Assembly: GCA_902478645.1 (NCBI GenBank)
Contig: CABSLV010000015.1
Coordinates: 1-49,786 of the forward strand
Source of the DNA: an uncultured Flavobacteriales bacterium
Lineage (GTDB): Bacteria > Bacteroidota > Bacteroidia > Flavobacteriales > UBA1820
Length of the DNA stretch: 49,786 nucleotides
Direction: 5' to 3'
Positions within the stretch are counted from its first letter, which is position 1; every line of letters begins with the position of its first letter. The translations under genes were made by a program, and so were the position numbers. The notes below the pieces were generated by a model. The model worked only from the letters and a program-made list of their open reading frames with translations. It searched no databases and was not told the DNA's origin. Shown here piece by piece: positions 41,829-49,786 of this stretch.

Positions 41829-42977
41829 TTATCGTTTTTCTTTCAACAGTTTTTCCACCTGATCCACAATATCGGAGGTGGCATGGGGGCGTGCCATCTC
41901 GGAGATGTTGCGGGAAAGGTCCTGACACAATGCCGGATCCTTGATCAGCCGCATCACGGCATCGCCCAACTCGAAAGGCAGCTTTTCGCTCTCCGGGATC
42001 AGGATGGCTGCCGAGCGGCTGGAAAGTGCCTGGGCATTGTGCCGCTGGTGATCTTCCGCCACGTTGGGCGAAGGGATGAGGATGGCCGGTTTGCCCACGA
42101 TGCAGAGTTCCGACAGAGTACCCGCCCCCGAACGGGAGATCACGGCATCCGCGGCCGCAAAAGCGATGTCCATCTCGGAGATAAAGGGAAGCAGTGCCAC
42201 CCGGGAGGCATAATGTTTGTCCGGATACGCCTCGATAAGCCGATCGAGCATCTCGCGGTAACGGGCATAGTACGTCCGGCCGCATTGCCAGAGGAGTTGC
42301 GCGCTGTTTTCCAGGAAAATATCCAGATTGGCATACACCGCTTCGTTGATCGCCCGCGCTCCGAGCGAGCCCCCGAGCACCAGGAAGGTTTTCTTTTCGG
42401 TATTCAACCCGAAGGTCTCCTTGGCCTGGCGTTGGGAAAGTCCCGCATCGGTAATGCTGCTGCGCACCGGATTGCCGGTAAAGACGATCTTCTCCCGCGG
42501 GAAAACCTTCTCCAACCCCTCGTATGCCACACAGATGACCCGCGCCCGGTGGGAAAGGATCCGGTTGGTCAGCCCCGCAAAACCGTTTTGCTCCTGGATG
42601 AGGGTGGGAACCCCCGCCAGCGAAGCGGCAAACAGCACCGGAGCACTGGCATATCCTCCTGTACCGATGACCACATCGGGACGGAACCGACGGACAATGC
42701 TGCGGGCCCGCCACAGGCTGGAAATCACCTTGAAGGGAACCGCCAGATTCGACAGGGAGAGCGAACGCTGGATACCCGCAATGGGCAGCCCCACGATCCG
42801 GTATCCTGCTTCGGGCACGCGCGTCATTTCCATGCGCCCCTGCGCCCCCACGAACAGGATGTCGGCATCGGGATGTCTCCGGCGCAATTCGTCGGCAATG
42901 GATACCGCCGGGAATATATGTCCGCCGGTGCCTCCTCCGCTCAAGATGATCCGATAGGTTTTTTTGTGCGATGTCAT
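41829..42977 (-). CDS. murG: UDP-GlcNAc--lipid I GlcNAc transferase MurG
   Basis: A 382-aa peripheral membrane glycosyltransferase that makes lipid II from lipid I. GGGTGGHIFPA near the N-terminus is the first glycine-rich loop. GTGGYASAP, QEQNGFAGLTNR, VLGGSLGARAINE and the UDP-GlcNAc site SRSGAGTLSEL (with the conserved E) follow, all in the expected order. The start at 42977 overlaps the ftsW stop by ATGA, so translation is probably coupled. The frame is open further upstream only because it overlaps ftsW. Confidence 0.96.
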   Translation of the reverse strand: MTSHKKTYRIILSGGGTGGHIFPAVSIADELRRRHPDADILFVGAQGRMEMTRVPEAGYRIVGLPIAGIQRSLSLSNLAVPFKVISSLWRARSIVRRFRPDVVIGTGGYASAPVLFAASLAGVPTLIQEQNGFAGLTNRILSHRARVICVAYEGLEKVFPREKIVFTGNPVRSSITDAGLSQRQAKETFGLNTEKKTFLVLGGSLGARAINEAVYANLDIFLENSAQLLWQCGRTYYARYREMLDRLIEAYPDKHYASRVALLPFISEMDIAFAAADAVISRSGAGTLSELCIVGKPAILIPSPNVAEDHQRHNAQALSSRSAAILIPESEKLPFELGDAVMRLIKDPALCQDLSRNISEMARPHATSDIVDQVEKLLKEKR

Positions 42978-44329
42978 ATATTTTCGAGTATTTGTCGAGC
43001 CTTCTCTTGCCTCTTTTGTTCCTCGGGGGTATCCTCCTCCGGAGTGTTGTTTTCTTCTTCCTGCGGGAAAGCCTCCGGCGCCGAGACCTCCGGCTGCGGC
43101 CGGGGATCGGAAGAGGGCGAAGAGGGAAGCGGCGGGAGCGGCGTTTTCTCCCGGGCGTTCATGATGATCTTCTGCATGATGCCCACCATCAGACACGAAG
43201 CGATGATGGACGTTCCTCCGGAACTGATAAACGGGAGGTTCTGACCCGTAACGGGCAACATCCCCACATTGACCCCCGTATGGACGACCGCCTGGCACAT
43301 GATCACGCACAGCAGCCCGCACAAAACCAACAGGCCGAAAAGGTCCTCCACCCGCAGCGCCTGCACCGTAACCCGAACGGCAAATACGGCAAAGAGCAAC
43401 AGGATAAACGCTCCGCCTACCACGCTGTATTCCTCCACCAGGATGGAAAAGATAAAATCGCTGTCCGCCTGCGAGAGGAAATACTTCTGGATGCTCTTTC
43501 CCGGTCCGGCCGCCGGAAAGCTTCCTCCCAGGGCAATGGCCGTCTGCGCGGCCGTAATCTGGAGATATTTGTCCCGTTCCTCCTTGGACATTTCCTTGTT
43601 CTCCGAACGGGAAAAATGGTTTTCGATGCGCGCCATCCAGGTACCTACGCGGCTTCCTTCGAAGAGATCGCGATTCATCTTATAAGCGCCGAAGACCAGC
43701 GCCGCCAGCAGAATGAACGCCAGCACCGTAACCACGATATGCTTGAAGGGGTATCGCCCGATGACCAACATCACGTAAAACGTAAACAGAAAGATGAGTC
43801 CCGTCGAGAGGTTGTGCGGGATGATCAGCGCCGCCATCATCAGAACCGGCCCCCAAAGGTCGATCACCAGATGTTTCCAGCCGAGCATCCTCTGCGGGTC
43901 TCGGCTGTATTTCTCCAGGTAGCGAGCCGTAAACATGACCATTGCGATCAGCGCAAAGGCCGAAGGCTGAAAGCTGACTCCGAATATCCGCACCCAACGC
44001 CCGGCGTTCTGCCCTTCGATGACCGTCCCCGAGAAAAAAGCCCACACCAACGCCCCGATGGTAAGCACCACCACGATCCACGTCAGTCCCCGGTACAGAC
44101 GGTAGTTCAGCCAATACGCCAGAAACATCAGCAGCACCCCGGCCAGCACGTCCCGCGCAAAGGTGATAAAGACCGAAGAGATGCTGCTCACCTGACGGAT
44201 GGTACTGGTACTGATGACCCCCAGCAGGGAGAAAAGCAGCAACAGAACGACCACTCCCCAGATGACCTTGTCTCCGTGGCGCAGGATGTGGAAGTCGATA
44301 CGCAGAATGCCGTCCGCAGGGTTCTTCAT
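42974..44329 (-). CDS. ftsW: peptidoglycan glycosyltransferase FtsW
   Basis: A 451-aa SEDS-family polymerase that extends septal glycan strands with FtsI. About ten membrane helices are visible. Family landmarks include GRWVRIFGVSFQPSAFALI, LIIPHNLSTGLIF, the QADSDFIFSILVEEYSVVGG loop and LPVTGQNLPFISSGGTSI at the end of the core. The C-terminal 60 aa are a Pro/Glu-rich cytoplasmic tail. It follows mraY by 18 bp; murD, which usually stands between mraY and ftsW, is missing. Its stop overlaps the murG start. Confidence 0.95.
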   Translation of the reverse strand: MKNPADGILRIDFHILRHGDKVIWGVVVLLLLFSLLGVISTSTIRQVSSISSVFITFARDVLAGVLLMFLAYWLNYRLYRGLTWIVVVLTIGALVWAFFSGTVIEGQNAGRWVRIFGVSFQPSAFALIAMVMFTARYLEKYSRDPQRMLGWKHLVIDLWGPVLMMAALIIPHNLSTGLIFLFTFYVMLVIGRYPFKHIVVTVLAFILLAALVFGAYKMNRDLFEGSRVGTWMARIENHFSRSENKEMSKEERDKYLQITAAQTAIALGGSFPAAGPGKSIQKYFLSQADSDFIFSILVEEYSVVGGAFILLLFAVFAVRVTVQALRVEDLFGLLVLCGLLCVIMCQAVVHTGVNVGMLPVTGQNLPFISSGGTSIIASCLMVGIMQKIIMNAREKTPLPPLPSSPSSDPRPQPEVSAPEAFPQEEENNTPEEDTPEEQKRQEKARQILENI

Positions 44330-44347
44330 GCCTTTTGCCTTGTTTTG

Positions 44348-45601
44348 TTATCTGATCTTAAGGGTAACGATACTCAATACCGCCAGGAATACCGAGATGA
44401 TCCAAAACCGGGTAACGATCTTGCTCTCGTGCAGGCCTTTCTTCTGGTAATGATGGTGCAGGGGGGACATCAGGAAGATTCTCCGTCCCTGGCCGTACTT
44501 GCGCTTGGTGTACTTGAAGTACGACACCTGGATCATCACCGAAAGCGTTTCGACGAAGAATACGCCCGAGATCAACGGCAGGAGCAATTCCTTGCGCACG
44601 CAGATGGCCAGTACCGCGATGATCCCGCCGATGGTCAGAGAACCCGTATCGCCCATGAACACCTGCGCCGGATAAGCGTTGTACCACAAAAATCCGATCA
44701 GCGCCCCTACGAACGCGCAGATGAATACCATCAGTTCGCCCACATCGGGAATGTACATGATGTTGAGGTAATCGGCAAAAATGATGTTACCCGACAGCCA
44801 GGCAAACAGCCCCAGCACCGAAGCCTGAACGGCGGACGTCCCGGCCGCCAGCCCGTCGATACCGTCGGTCAGATTGGCCCCGTTCGATACAGCGGTGATG
44901 ATGAAGATAACCACGGGAATGAACAGGAGCCATACCCAGTCGCGGTAATTGTCGCCCAACCAACTGATCAGGTACGCATAGTCGAACTCGTTGTTTTTGA
45001 CGAAGGGGATCGTAGTCTTGGTGGAGTGCTCCTCGGCCTGGAGAAAGCGTTCCGGCCCTTCACCCGATACACTTTCCGCCCCGCCGACCGCCTGCACCAC
45101 GGCCATGCGTTCGGGCGAAGCCTCGCGGATGGTTACCTGCGGGCTGAAATACAGTACACAACCCACCAGCAAGCCCAAACCTACCTGCCCCACTACTTTG
45201 AAGCGGCCTTTGAGCCCGTCCTTGTTCTTGCGGAAGACCTTGATATAATCGTCCAGGAAACCGATCGCCCCCATCCAAAGCGTCGTTATGAGCAGCAGCA
45301 CGAGGTAGATATTGTCCAGGCGGGCAAAGAGCAGCACCGGCACGACCGTCGCCAGGATGATGATCACCCCGCCCATCGTCGGAGTGCCGGCCTTTTCCTC
45401 CTGTCCGGCCAAGCCCAAATGCCGCACCGTCTCACCGATCTGCTTGCGGCGCAAGAAACGGATGATCTTCTTGCCGAACACCAGGGCGATGATCAGCGAG
45501 AGCAGAAAAGCGGCCGCACCCCGGAAACTGATGTAATTGAACATCCCCGCCCCGGGAAAGTCGCACACGCGATCCAAATAATTGAACAGGTAATATATCA
45601 T
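44348..45601 (-). CDS. mraY: phospho-MurNAc-pentapeptide transferase MraY
   Basis: A 417-aa inner-membrane enzyme making lipid I from UDP-MurNAc-pentapeptide and undecaprenyl phosphate. About ten helices. Catalytic Asp motifs: GFLDDYIKVFRKNKDGLKGRFK, NLTDGIDGLAAGTSAV and WYNAYPAQVFMGDTGSLTIGG; MSPLHHHYQKKG is the conserved His-rich cytoplasmic loop. A periplasmic insertion (about 145-220) makes it longer than E. coli MraY (360 aa), as in other Bacteroidetes. It lies 41 bp after murE. Confidence 0.97.
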   Translation of the reverse strand: MIYYLFNYLDRVCDFPGAGMFNYISFRGAAAFLLSLIIALVFGKKIIRFLRRKQIGETVRHLGLAGQEEKAGTPTMGGVIIILATVVPVLLFARLDNIYLVLLLITTLWMGAIGFLDDYIKVFRKNKDGLKGRFKVVGQVGLGLLVGCVLYFSPQVTIREASPERMAVVQAVGGAESVSGEGPERFLQAEEHSTKTTIPFVKNNEFDYAYLISWLGDNYRDWVWLLFIPVVIFIITAVSNGANLTDGIDGLAAGTSAVQASVLGLFAWLSGNIIFADYLNIMYIPDVGELMVFICAFVGALIGFLWYNAYPAQVFMGDTGSLTIGGIIAVLAICVRKELLLPLISGVFFVETLSVMIQVSYFKYTKRKYGQGRRIFLMSPLHHHYQKKGLHESKIVTRFWIISVFLAVLSIVTLKIR

Positions 45602-45642
45602 GTTCCTTCCATGTATTTTATCTTCTTTTTATTCTTGTATCG

Positions 45643-47136
45643 TCAGCGTTTTTCCGCGGCCGAGGCGGAAAATGCCTCGCGCAGCTGTTCCATGTCGTCG
45701 AAATGCGTACGCACCCCCTTGACCTCCTGGTAAGTTTCGTGCCCTTTGCCCGCTACCAGGATGATGTCGCCCTTGCCGGACATCGTCACGGCCGTACGGA
45801 TCGCCTGCCGGCGGTCGGGATTGACCAGCACGCGGGCAGTGCGCTCGGCCGGCACACCGGCCATCATCTCTTCGAGGATATCCATCGGATCTTCGCTGCG
45901 GGGATTGTCCGAAGTGAAGATAGCCCGATCGGCTCCTTCGGCCGCAATGGCCGCCATCTCCGGACGCTTGGTACGGTCGCGGTCGCCCCCGCATCCCGCT
46001 ACCACGGTGAAGGTTTCGTTGCCCGTGCGCAGTTGGTTGACCGTACGGATGACATTGTCCAGCGCATCCGGCGTATGGGCATAATCGACGATGCACACCA
46101 CCCCGGAGGGAGAAGTCCAGTTCTCAAACCGCCCGTGCACCCCCCGCTGACAGCTGAGCGCCTCCAGCACCCGGGTGGGTTCGCAGCCCAGCAGCACCGC
46201 CGTGGCATAGATCGCCAGAGCATTGTACGCATTGAATCGCCCGACCAAAGGCAACCACACCTGGCGGCCGTCGATCTCGAGTTCCATTCCTTCGAAGGTG
46301 CTCTCCAGGATCCGGGCCTTGAAGTCGGACACCGAGGCCAGCGAATACGTGTATTTCCGCGCCCGGGTGTTTTGCAGCATGTAGGCCCCGTTGCGGTCGT
46401 CCGCATTGACCAGCGCAAAGGCATCGGGAGCGAGCGAATCGAACAGGCGTTTTTTGGCATCGCGGTATCCGGCGAAGGTCTTGTGGTAGTCCAAGTGGTC
46501 GTGCGTGAGGTTGGAGAAGATCGCCCCCCGGAAATCCAGCCCTGCCACCCGCTGCTGCGCCAAAGCATGGGAGCTGACCTCCATAAAGCAATGCGTACAC
46601 CCCTGCCGCGCCATCCGATCCAGCGAAGCATTGAGCGTGAGGATGTCCGGAGTGGTCTGCCGGGCGGGGATGTGCTCCTCGCCGAGGATATTCTCCACCG
46701 TGGAGAACAGCCCGCAGCGATACCCCATCGAACGGAACACCTGATACAACAACGTCGCCGTCGTCGTCTTTCCGTTGGTCCCCGTTACGCCCACCAGGGC
46801 GATGCGCGAAGTCGGGTTGTCGTAAAACGCCCGGGCCATCAGCGCCAAGGCCCGTGAAGTATCCTCGACCTGCACGTAAGTCACCCCTGGATGCAACTCC
46901 CCAGGCGTCTTGCGCAGCACCACCGCACAAGCCCCTGCGCGGATCGCCTGATCAATATAGTCGTGCCCGTCAGCCGCCGTACCTTCGATGGCGACAAAAG
47001 CACCGGAAGGCACCACCGCCCGCGAATCGAACGAAAGCCCGGCCAGAGGCAGGTCTTCCCTCCCGCCGAGCAAACGGTGCGGGATTCCGGCGAGCACTTC
47101 TTGTAAGGTCTTGGTCGTCTTTTCTTCCTTGTCCAT
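45643..47136 (-). CDS. murE: UDP-MurNAc-L-Ala-D-Glu ligase MurE (meso-DAP type)
   Basis: A 497-aa Mur ligase adding the third residue of the peptidoglycan stem. The ATP loop is VTGTNGKTTTATLLYQV. The KAR-like carbamylated-Lys region and the central-domain contacts follow (NLTHDHLDYHKTF). TSDNPRSEDP near residue 395 contains the DNPR signature that selects meso-diaminopimelate over lysine, so the peptidoglycan should be of the DAP type. It sits 8 bp after ftsI. Confidence 0.96.
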   Translation of the reverse strand: MDKEEKTTKTLQEVLAGIPHRLLGGREDLPLAGLSFDSRAVVPSGAFVAIEGTAADGHDYIDQAIRAGACAVVLRKTPGELHPGVTYVQVEDTSRALALMARAFYDNPTSRIALVGVTGTNGKTTTATLLYQVFRSMGYRCGLFSTVENILGEEHIPARQTTPDILTLNASLDRMARQGCTHCFMEVSSHALAQQRVAGLDFRGAIFSNLTHDHLDYHKTFAGYRDAKKRLFDSLAPDAFALVNADDRNGAYMLQNTRARKYTYSLASVSDFKARILESTFEGMELEIDGRQVWLPLVGRFNAYNALAIYATAVLLGCEPTRVLEALSCQRGVHGRFENWTSPSGVVCIVDYAHTPDALDNVIRTVNQLRTGNETFTVVAGCGGDRDRTKRPEMAAIAAEGADRAIFTSDNPRSEDPMDILEEMMAGVPAERTARVLVNPDRRQAIRTAVTMSGKGDIILVAGKGHETYQEVKGVRTHFDDMEQLREAFSASAAEKR

Positions 47137-47144
47137 GGTTGTGG

Positions 47145-49214
47145 TTATCTTGCCGTCAATATTACCTTTTCCCCGCTGCGCAGGCGGCTGCCCTTGGCCA
47201 GGGACTGGTGGGTGATCTTGCCCGTACCGCCCTCCACACGCACCGAGAGCCCCATCCGTTCCAGAGCAGGGACCACATCGGCCGGGTAAAGCCCCTTGAC
47301 ATCGGGCATCACCTGGGCCGTTTCGTCGATCGAGGGACGGGGAGCCGCTTCTTCCGCCTGTTCGTACATGCCGGATTCGGGACCTTTGTACCGGTACACC
47401 TGACGGGGCGTAGTCCGGTAGATCCCCGCGGCGATGTCCTTGACTACCGGCGCAGCGATCAAACCGCCGGAAATACCATAGCCCTGAGGGTGGTAGATGC
47501 AGACGATCAGGGAATACTGCGGGTCGTCATGCGGGAAATACCCGGCAAAGGACACCATGTACTGCATCGGCTCGCCACGGCCGTAATTGTACTGCGCAGT
47601 ACCCGTTTTCCCGGCCAGCCGCAGGTCGGGATCGTAACAAGCCCGATGCGCCGTACCGTCGCGGTCTTCCACCACGCCGCGCAAAAGATCCTGCATGATC
47701 TTGATGTTTTTGTCCGAAGCGATCTTCCCGCGCGATTTGGGAGCCACCCGCTCCACGACTTCACCCCCCTGGCGCACCTGCTCCAGGATATGCGGCTGAA
47801 GGTACACCCCATCGTGCGCCACTGCGTTGTAGAGGGAGAGCGTCTGCAAGGGGGTGAGCTGCACCTCGTATCCGTACGACACCCAAGGCATGGAAATCCC
47901 CGACCATTTGGGCGATCCCGGCACGGGAACGTACGGATCGGGCTCACCGGCGATGTCGATGCCCGTCTTCTGCCCCACCTGCATCTTGAACAAACGGTCG
48001 ATAAAATCCTCCTGGTGGTCCTTGAAAGCCTCATAAGCCGTCTTGACGATACCCGTATTGGACGACTTGACAAAGGCCTTGCGAAGGGAAATCACTCCGT
48101 AGCCGCCCGCCTTGTAATCCCGGATATGGCGACCGTATATCGTGTAGATACCCCGTTCGGTATCCACCTTCTGCGCCGTATCGGCGGCATCTTCTTCCAA
48201 AAGCGCCAGGACGGACATCAGTTTGAAAGTCGAACCCGGGTCGCTCCGCTCGCCCACCGCATAGTTGAGCACCTCGGCGTACTGCCCTTCCGCGATGCGT
48301 CCCAGATTGACCATGGCCTTGATGCCTCCGGTCTTCACGTCCATCACCACGGCACAACCCCGCTCGGCGTTCCATTTGAGCAAATGTTCCTGCAATGCTT
48401 CGTGGGCGATGTTCTGGATGCTGGCGTCGATGGTGAGCACCAAGTCCTTCCCGTCGACCGGGTCGCGCTTGTTCCCGTCGGCCAAAGGCTTCCATTCGCC
48501 CCGGAGCTGCTGCATCATCCGCACCCCGGGAGTACCCTTGAGCTGGAGCACGTAATATCCCTCGGCACCGACATAAGCCCGGTTGTCGTCCGAATAGCCG
48601 ATCAGGCGGTCGCCCATTCCCCGCAGGGGGTTGATGCGCTTGGAGTAGTCCTTGACGATGAGCCCACTGCGCACCGGCGAAGACTTCTTGGCATAGTATT
48701 CGAAGATCGGGAAGGTGAGCAGCCGATCCCGGTCGGCCTGGGAAATATCGGTCGCTACCCGCAGATAGCGGTTCTTCTTTTTGCGCGCCGCGTCGAAATA
48801 CCTGCGCCATCCGGCCGAGGACCGCGTAGGGAAATACTTGGCCATCGAATCGCACAGGGCCGAGATGTTCTTTTTTTCCTTCGTATCGTTGTACGTCTGG
48901 TCGGTAGGTACAGCCGTATCCCAATACACGTCGTAACGCAACACGGTCGAGGCCAGCAGATACCCGTCCGAGGAGTAGATGTTACCCCAACGGGAAGGCA
49001 CCTCGCGTTCTTCGATACGGCGGGAACGCGCCTCGCGACGGAGTTCATCGCCCGTAACGGCGATACGGAACATGAAAAACGCCACGGCCGCCAGCAGCAC
49101 GAGGAACCCGACCGCCATCACCCCGATCCACAGGTACGAAACACCCTGCAGACGGTCTCCCTGTCGGGGCTCCGTCCGATCGTCCGTCGGCTGTCCTGTT
49201 CCCTGTTCGATCAT
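47145..49214 (-). CDS. ftsI: division-specific transpeptidase FtsI (PBP3-like) with PASTA domain
   Basis: A 689-aa class B penicillin-binding protein that cross-links septal peptidoglycan. It has a cytoplasmic start, one membrane helix (about 30-50), a dimerisation/pedestal domain and the transpeptidase domain. Catalytic motifs: S328-TFK331 (nucleophile S328), S384-S385-N386 and K536-T537-G538. The C-terminal 65 aa (VMPDVKGLYPADVVPALERMG...) form one PASTA domain, which E. coli FtsI lacks but Gram-positive PBP2x and many Bacteroidetes have. The start lies 4 bp after the ftsL stop. Confidence 0.96.
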   Translation of the reverse strand: MIEQGTGQPTDDRTEPRQGDRLQGVSYLWIGVMAVGFLVLLAAVAFFMFRIAVTGDELRREARSRRIEEREVPSRWGNIYSSDGYLLASTVLRYDVYWDTAVPTDQTYNDTKEKKNISALCDSMAKYFPTRSSAGWRRYFDAARKKKNRYLRVATDISQADRDRLLTFPIFEYYAKKSSPVRSGLIVKDYSKRINPLRGMGDRLIGYSDDNRAYVGAEGYYVLQLKGTPGVRMMQQLRGEWKPLADGNKRDPVDGKDLVLTIDASIQNIAHEALQEHLLKWNAERGCAVVMDVKTGGIKAMVNLGRIAEGQYAEVLNYAVGERSDPGSTFKLMSVLALLEEDAADTAQKVDTERGIYTIYGRHIRDYKAGGYGVISLRKAFVKSSNTGIVKTAYEAFKDHQEDFIDRLFKMQVGQKTGIDIAGEPDPYVPVPGSPKWSGISMPWVSYGYEVQLTPLQTLSLYNAVAHDGVYLQPHILEQVRQGGEVVERVAPKSRGKIASDKNIKIMQDLLRGVVEDRDGTAHRACYDPDLRLAGKTGTAQYNYGRGEPMQYMVSFAGYFPHDDPQYSLIVCIYHPQGYGISGGLIAAPVVKDIAAGIYRTTPRQVYRYKGPESGMYEQAEEAAPRPSIDETAQVMPDVKGLYPADVVPALERMGLSVRVEGGTGKITHQSLAKGSRLRSGEKVILTAR

Positions 49215-49218
49215 CCGA

Positions 49219-49530
49219 TCACTTCTTTTTGTCCACCTGTATCATATTGACCGGCTGGTCGGTCGGTTTGAACCCCTGCTCGGAAAACCGTTCGAGCATT
49301 CCGCTTTCCATCCTCACCTGAGAGATCCGGGACTGGATTTCCACGTACTCGGTGGCCAGGGTATTCTTCTGCTCGGTAAGGTTCTTGATCCGATACACCT
49401 TCTGGTCCATCGAAGCCGAACTGTACACCATGGCAAAGGCAATGACCACCACCAGTCCGGTCCATTTCCACATCCGGCCGGTGAAATAATCGCCCCGGAT
49501 GAACTTGGCGAAAATATCGAGCGGATTCAT
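49219..49530 (-). CDS. ftsL: FtsL-like division protein
   Basis: A 103-aa bitopic protein with a short cytoplasmic start, one helix (about 22-40; WTGLVVVIAFAMVYSSA) and a periplasmic coiled-coil (about 45-85). Homologues are FtsL-like proteins found between rsmH and ftsI in Bacteroidetes. The call rests on topology and position. The start overlaps the rsmH stop by ATGA (49527-49530), so translation is probably coupled. Confidence 0.88.
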   Translation of the reverse strand: MNPLDIFAKFIRGDYFTGRMWKWTGLVVVIAFAMVYSSASMDQKVYRIKNLTEQKNTLATEYVEIQSRISQVRMESGMLERFSEQGFKPTDQPVNMIQVDKKK

Positions 49531-49786
49531 CGTTTTCCGTTTTTATCGTGTTGCCCGACTACCTTTTCCCCCACGCGCAGCCGGGCGCTGCGGGCGCGGG
49601 AGTTTTCCGCCATTTCCCTCTCCGAAGGGACGATCGCTTTGCGCTCCACCGGCTGCAAGGGCCGCAGAGGATTGCCGTAGAAGTCTTTTTCCACCTCGCC
49701 CGAAAAACGCCCGGAGCGGATAAAATTCTTCACCAGCCGATCCTCCAGACTGTGGTACGAGATCACGCTCAAACGCCCCCCTTCGC
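49527..49786 (-). CDS. rsmH: 16S rRNA m4C1402 methyltransferase RsmH, C-terminal part (cut by window end)
   Basis: Only the last 85 or so residues are inside the window; the gene continues past 49786. GGRLSVISYHSLEDRLVKNF is the highly conserved C-terminal motif of RsmH (MraW), which methylates N4 of C1402 in 16S rRNA. The tail RPLQPVERKAIVPSEREMAEN and ENSRARSARLRVGEK also match the family. It is the first gene seen of the leftward dcw cluster and overlaps ftsL by 4 bp. Confidence 0.95.
   Translation of the reverse strand, partial: EGGRLSVISYHSLEDRLVKNFIRSGRFSGEVEKDFYGNPLRPLQPVERKAIVPSEREMAENSRARSARLRVGEKVVGQHDKNGKR

Noticed and set aside
42974..43322. An N-terminal extension of murG overlapping ftsW
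   Set aside because: The extension has no family similarity; the ATGA overlap at 42974-42977 gives the normal MurG start.

Overview
The window looks like chromosome of a GC-rich Bacteroidales bacterium. The gene set and signals (BACON lipoproteins, an M64 peptidase, a fimbrillin/PCMD-type lipoprotein, GldE, DUF4296, a short primary sigma factor without region 1.1, TTTG/TAnnTTTG promoters, few Shine-Dalgarno sites) fit a gut Alistipes/Rikenellaceae-like organism. The genus is an inference from gene content and base composition only.

Layout. 1-13.6 kb: sppA; a BACON lipoprotein plus M64 peptidase operon; ileS-dksA; gldE; a TPR protein and a GH20 hexosaminidase. 13.69 kb: tRNA-Arg(ACG). 13.71-20.82 kb: an AT-rich integrated element bounded by an exact 96-bp direct repeat that covers the 3' part of the tRNA and its terminator. 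20.98-31.3 kb: accessory/envelope genes, namely a metallophosphoesterase, a frameshifted fimbrillin/PCMD lipoprotein preceded by a 41-aa peptide, an AraC regulator, two decayed paralogous genes, a DUF486 membrane protein, a YeiH-type transporter and a large secreted golvesin/xanthan-lyase-like protein. 31.5-37.8 kb: holB, pyrC, DUF4296, mevalonate kinase-like GHMP kinase, UbiA prenyltransferase, rpoD, GNAT. 37.9-49.8 kb: the division and cell wall (dcw) cluster, reading leftward from the window end: rsmH (partial), ftsL, ftsI, murE, mraY, ftsW, murG, ftsQ, ftsA, ftsZ. murD and murC are absent from their usual places.

The most interesting part is the 7.1-kb element. It carries a tyrosine recombinase next to its right end; an SF2 helicase-like ATPase whose P-loop has Gly where the Walker A Lys belongs; and a separate three-gene unit (82-aa protein, leucine-rich-repeat lipoprotein with an EF-hand-like loop, four-helix membrane protein) closed by its own terminator. 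Beyond the helicase 3' end lie two related inverted-repeat units that could be an origin or a protein-binding locus. No relaxase, capsid or known defence gene is visible. The element may be a small mobilisable or satellite element with an undescribed cargo, but its function cannot be read from sequence alone.

Other points worth a look: a G6 tract that splits the fimbrillin-like gene and could be phase-variable; a 16-bp sequence shared by the promoters of two secreted-protein genes; remnants of tandem paralogues at 25.9-26.7 kb; unusually long perfect-palindrome terminators; and a possibly leaderless holB transcript.
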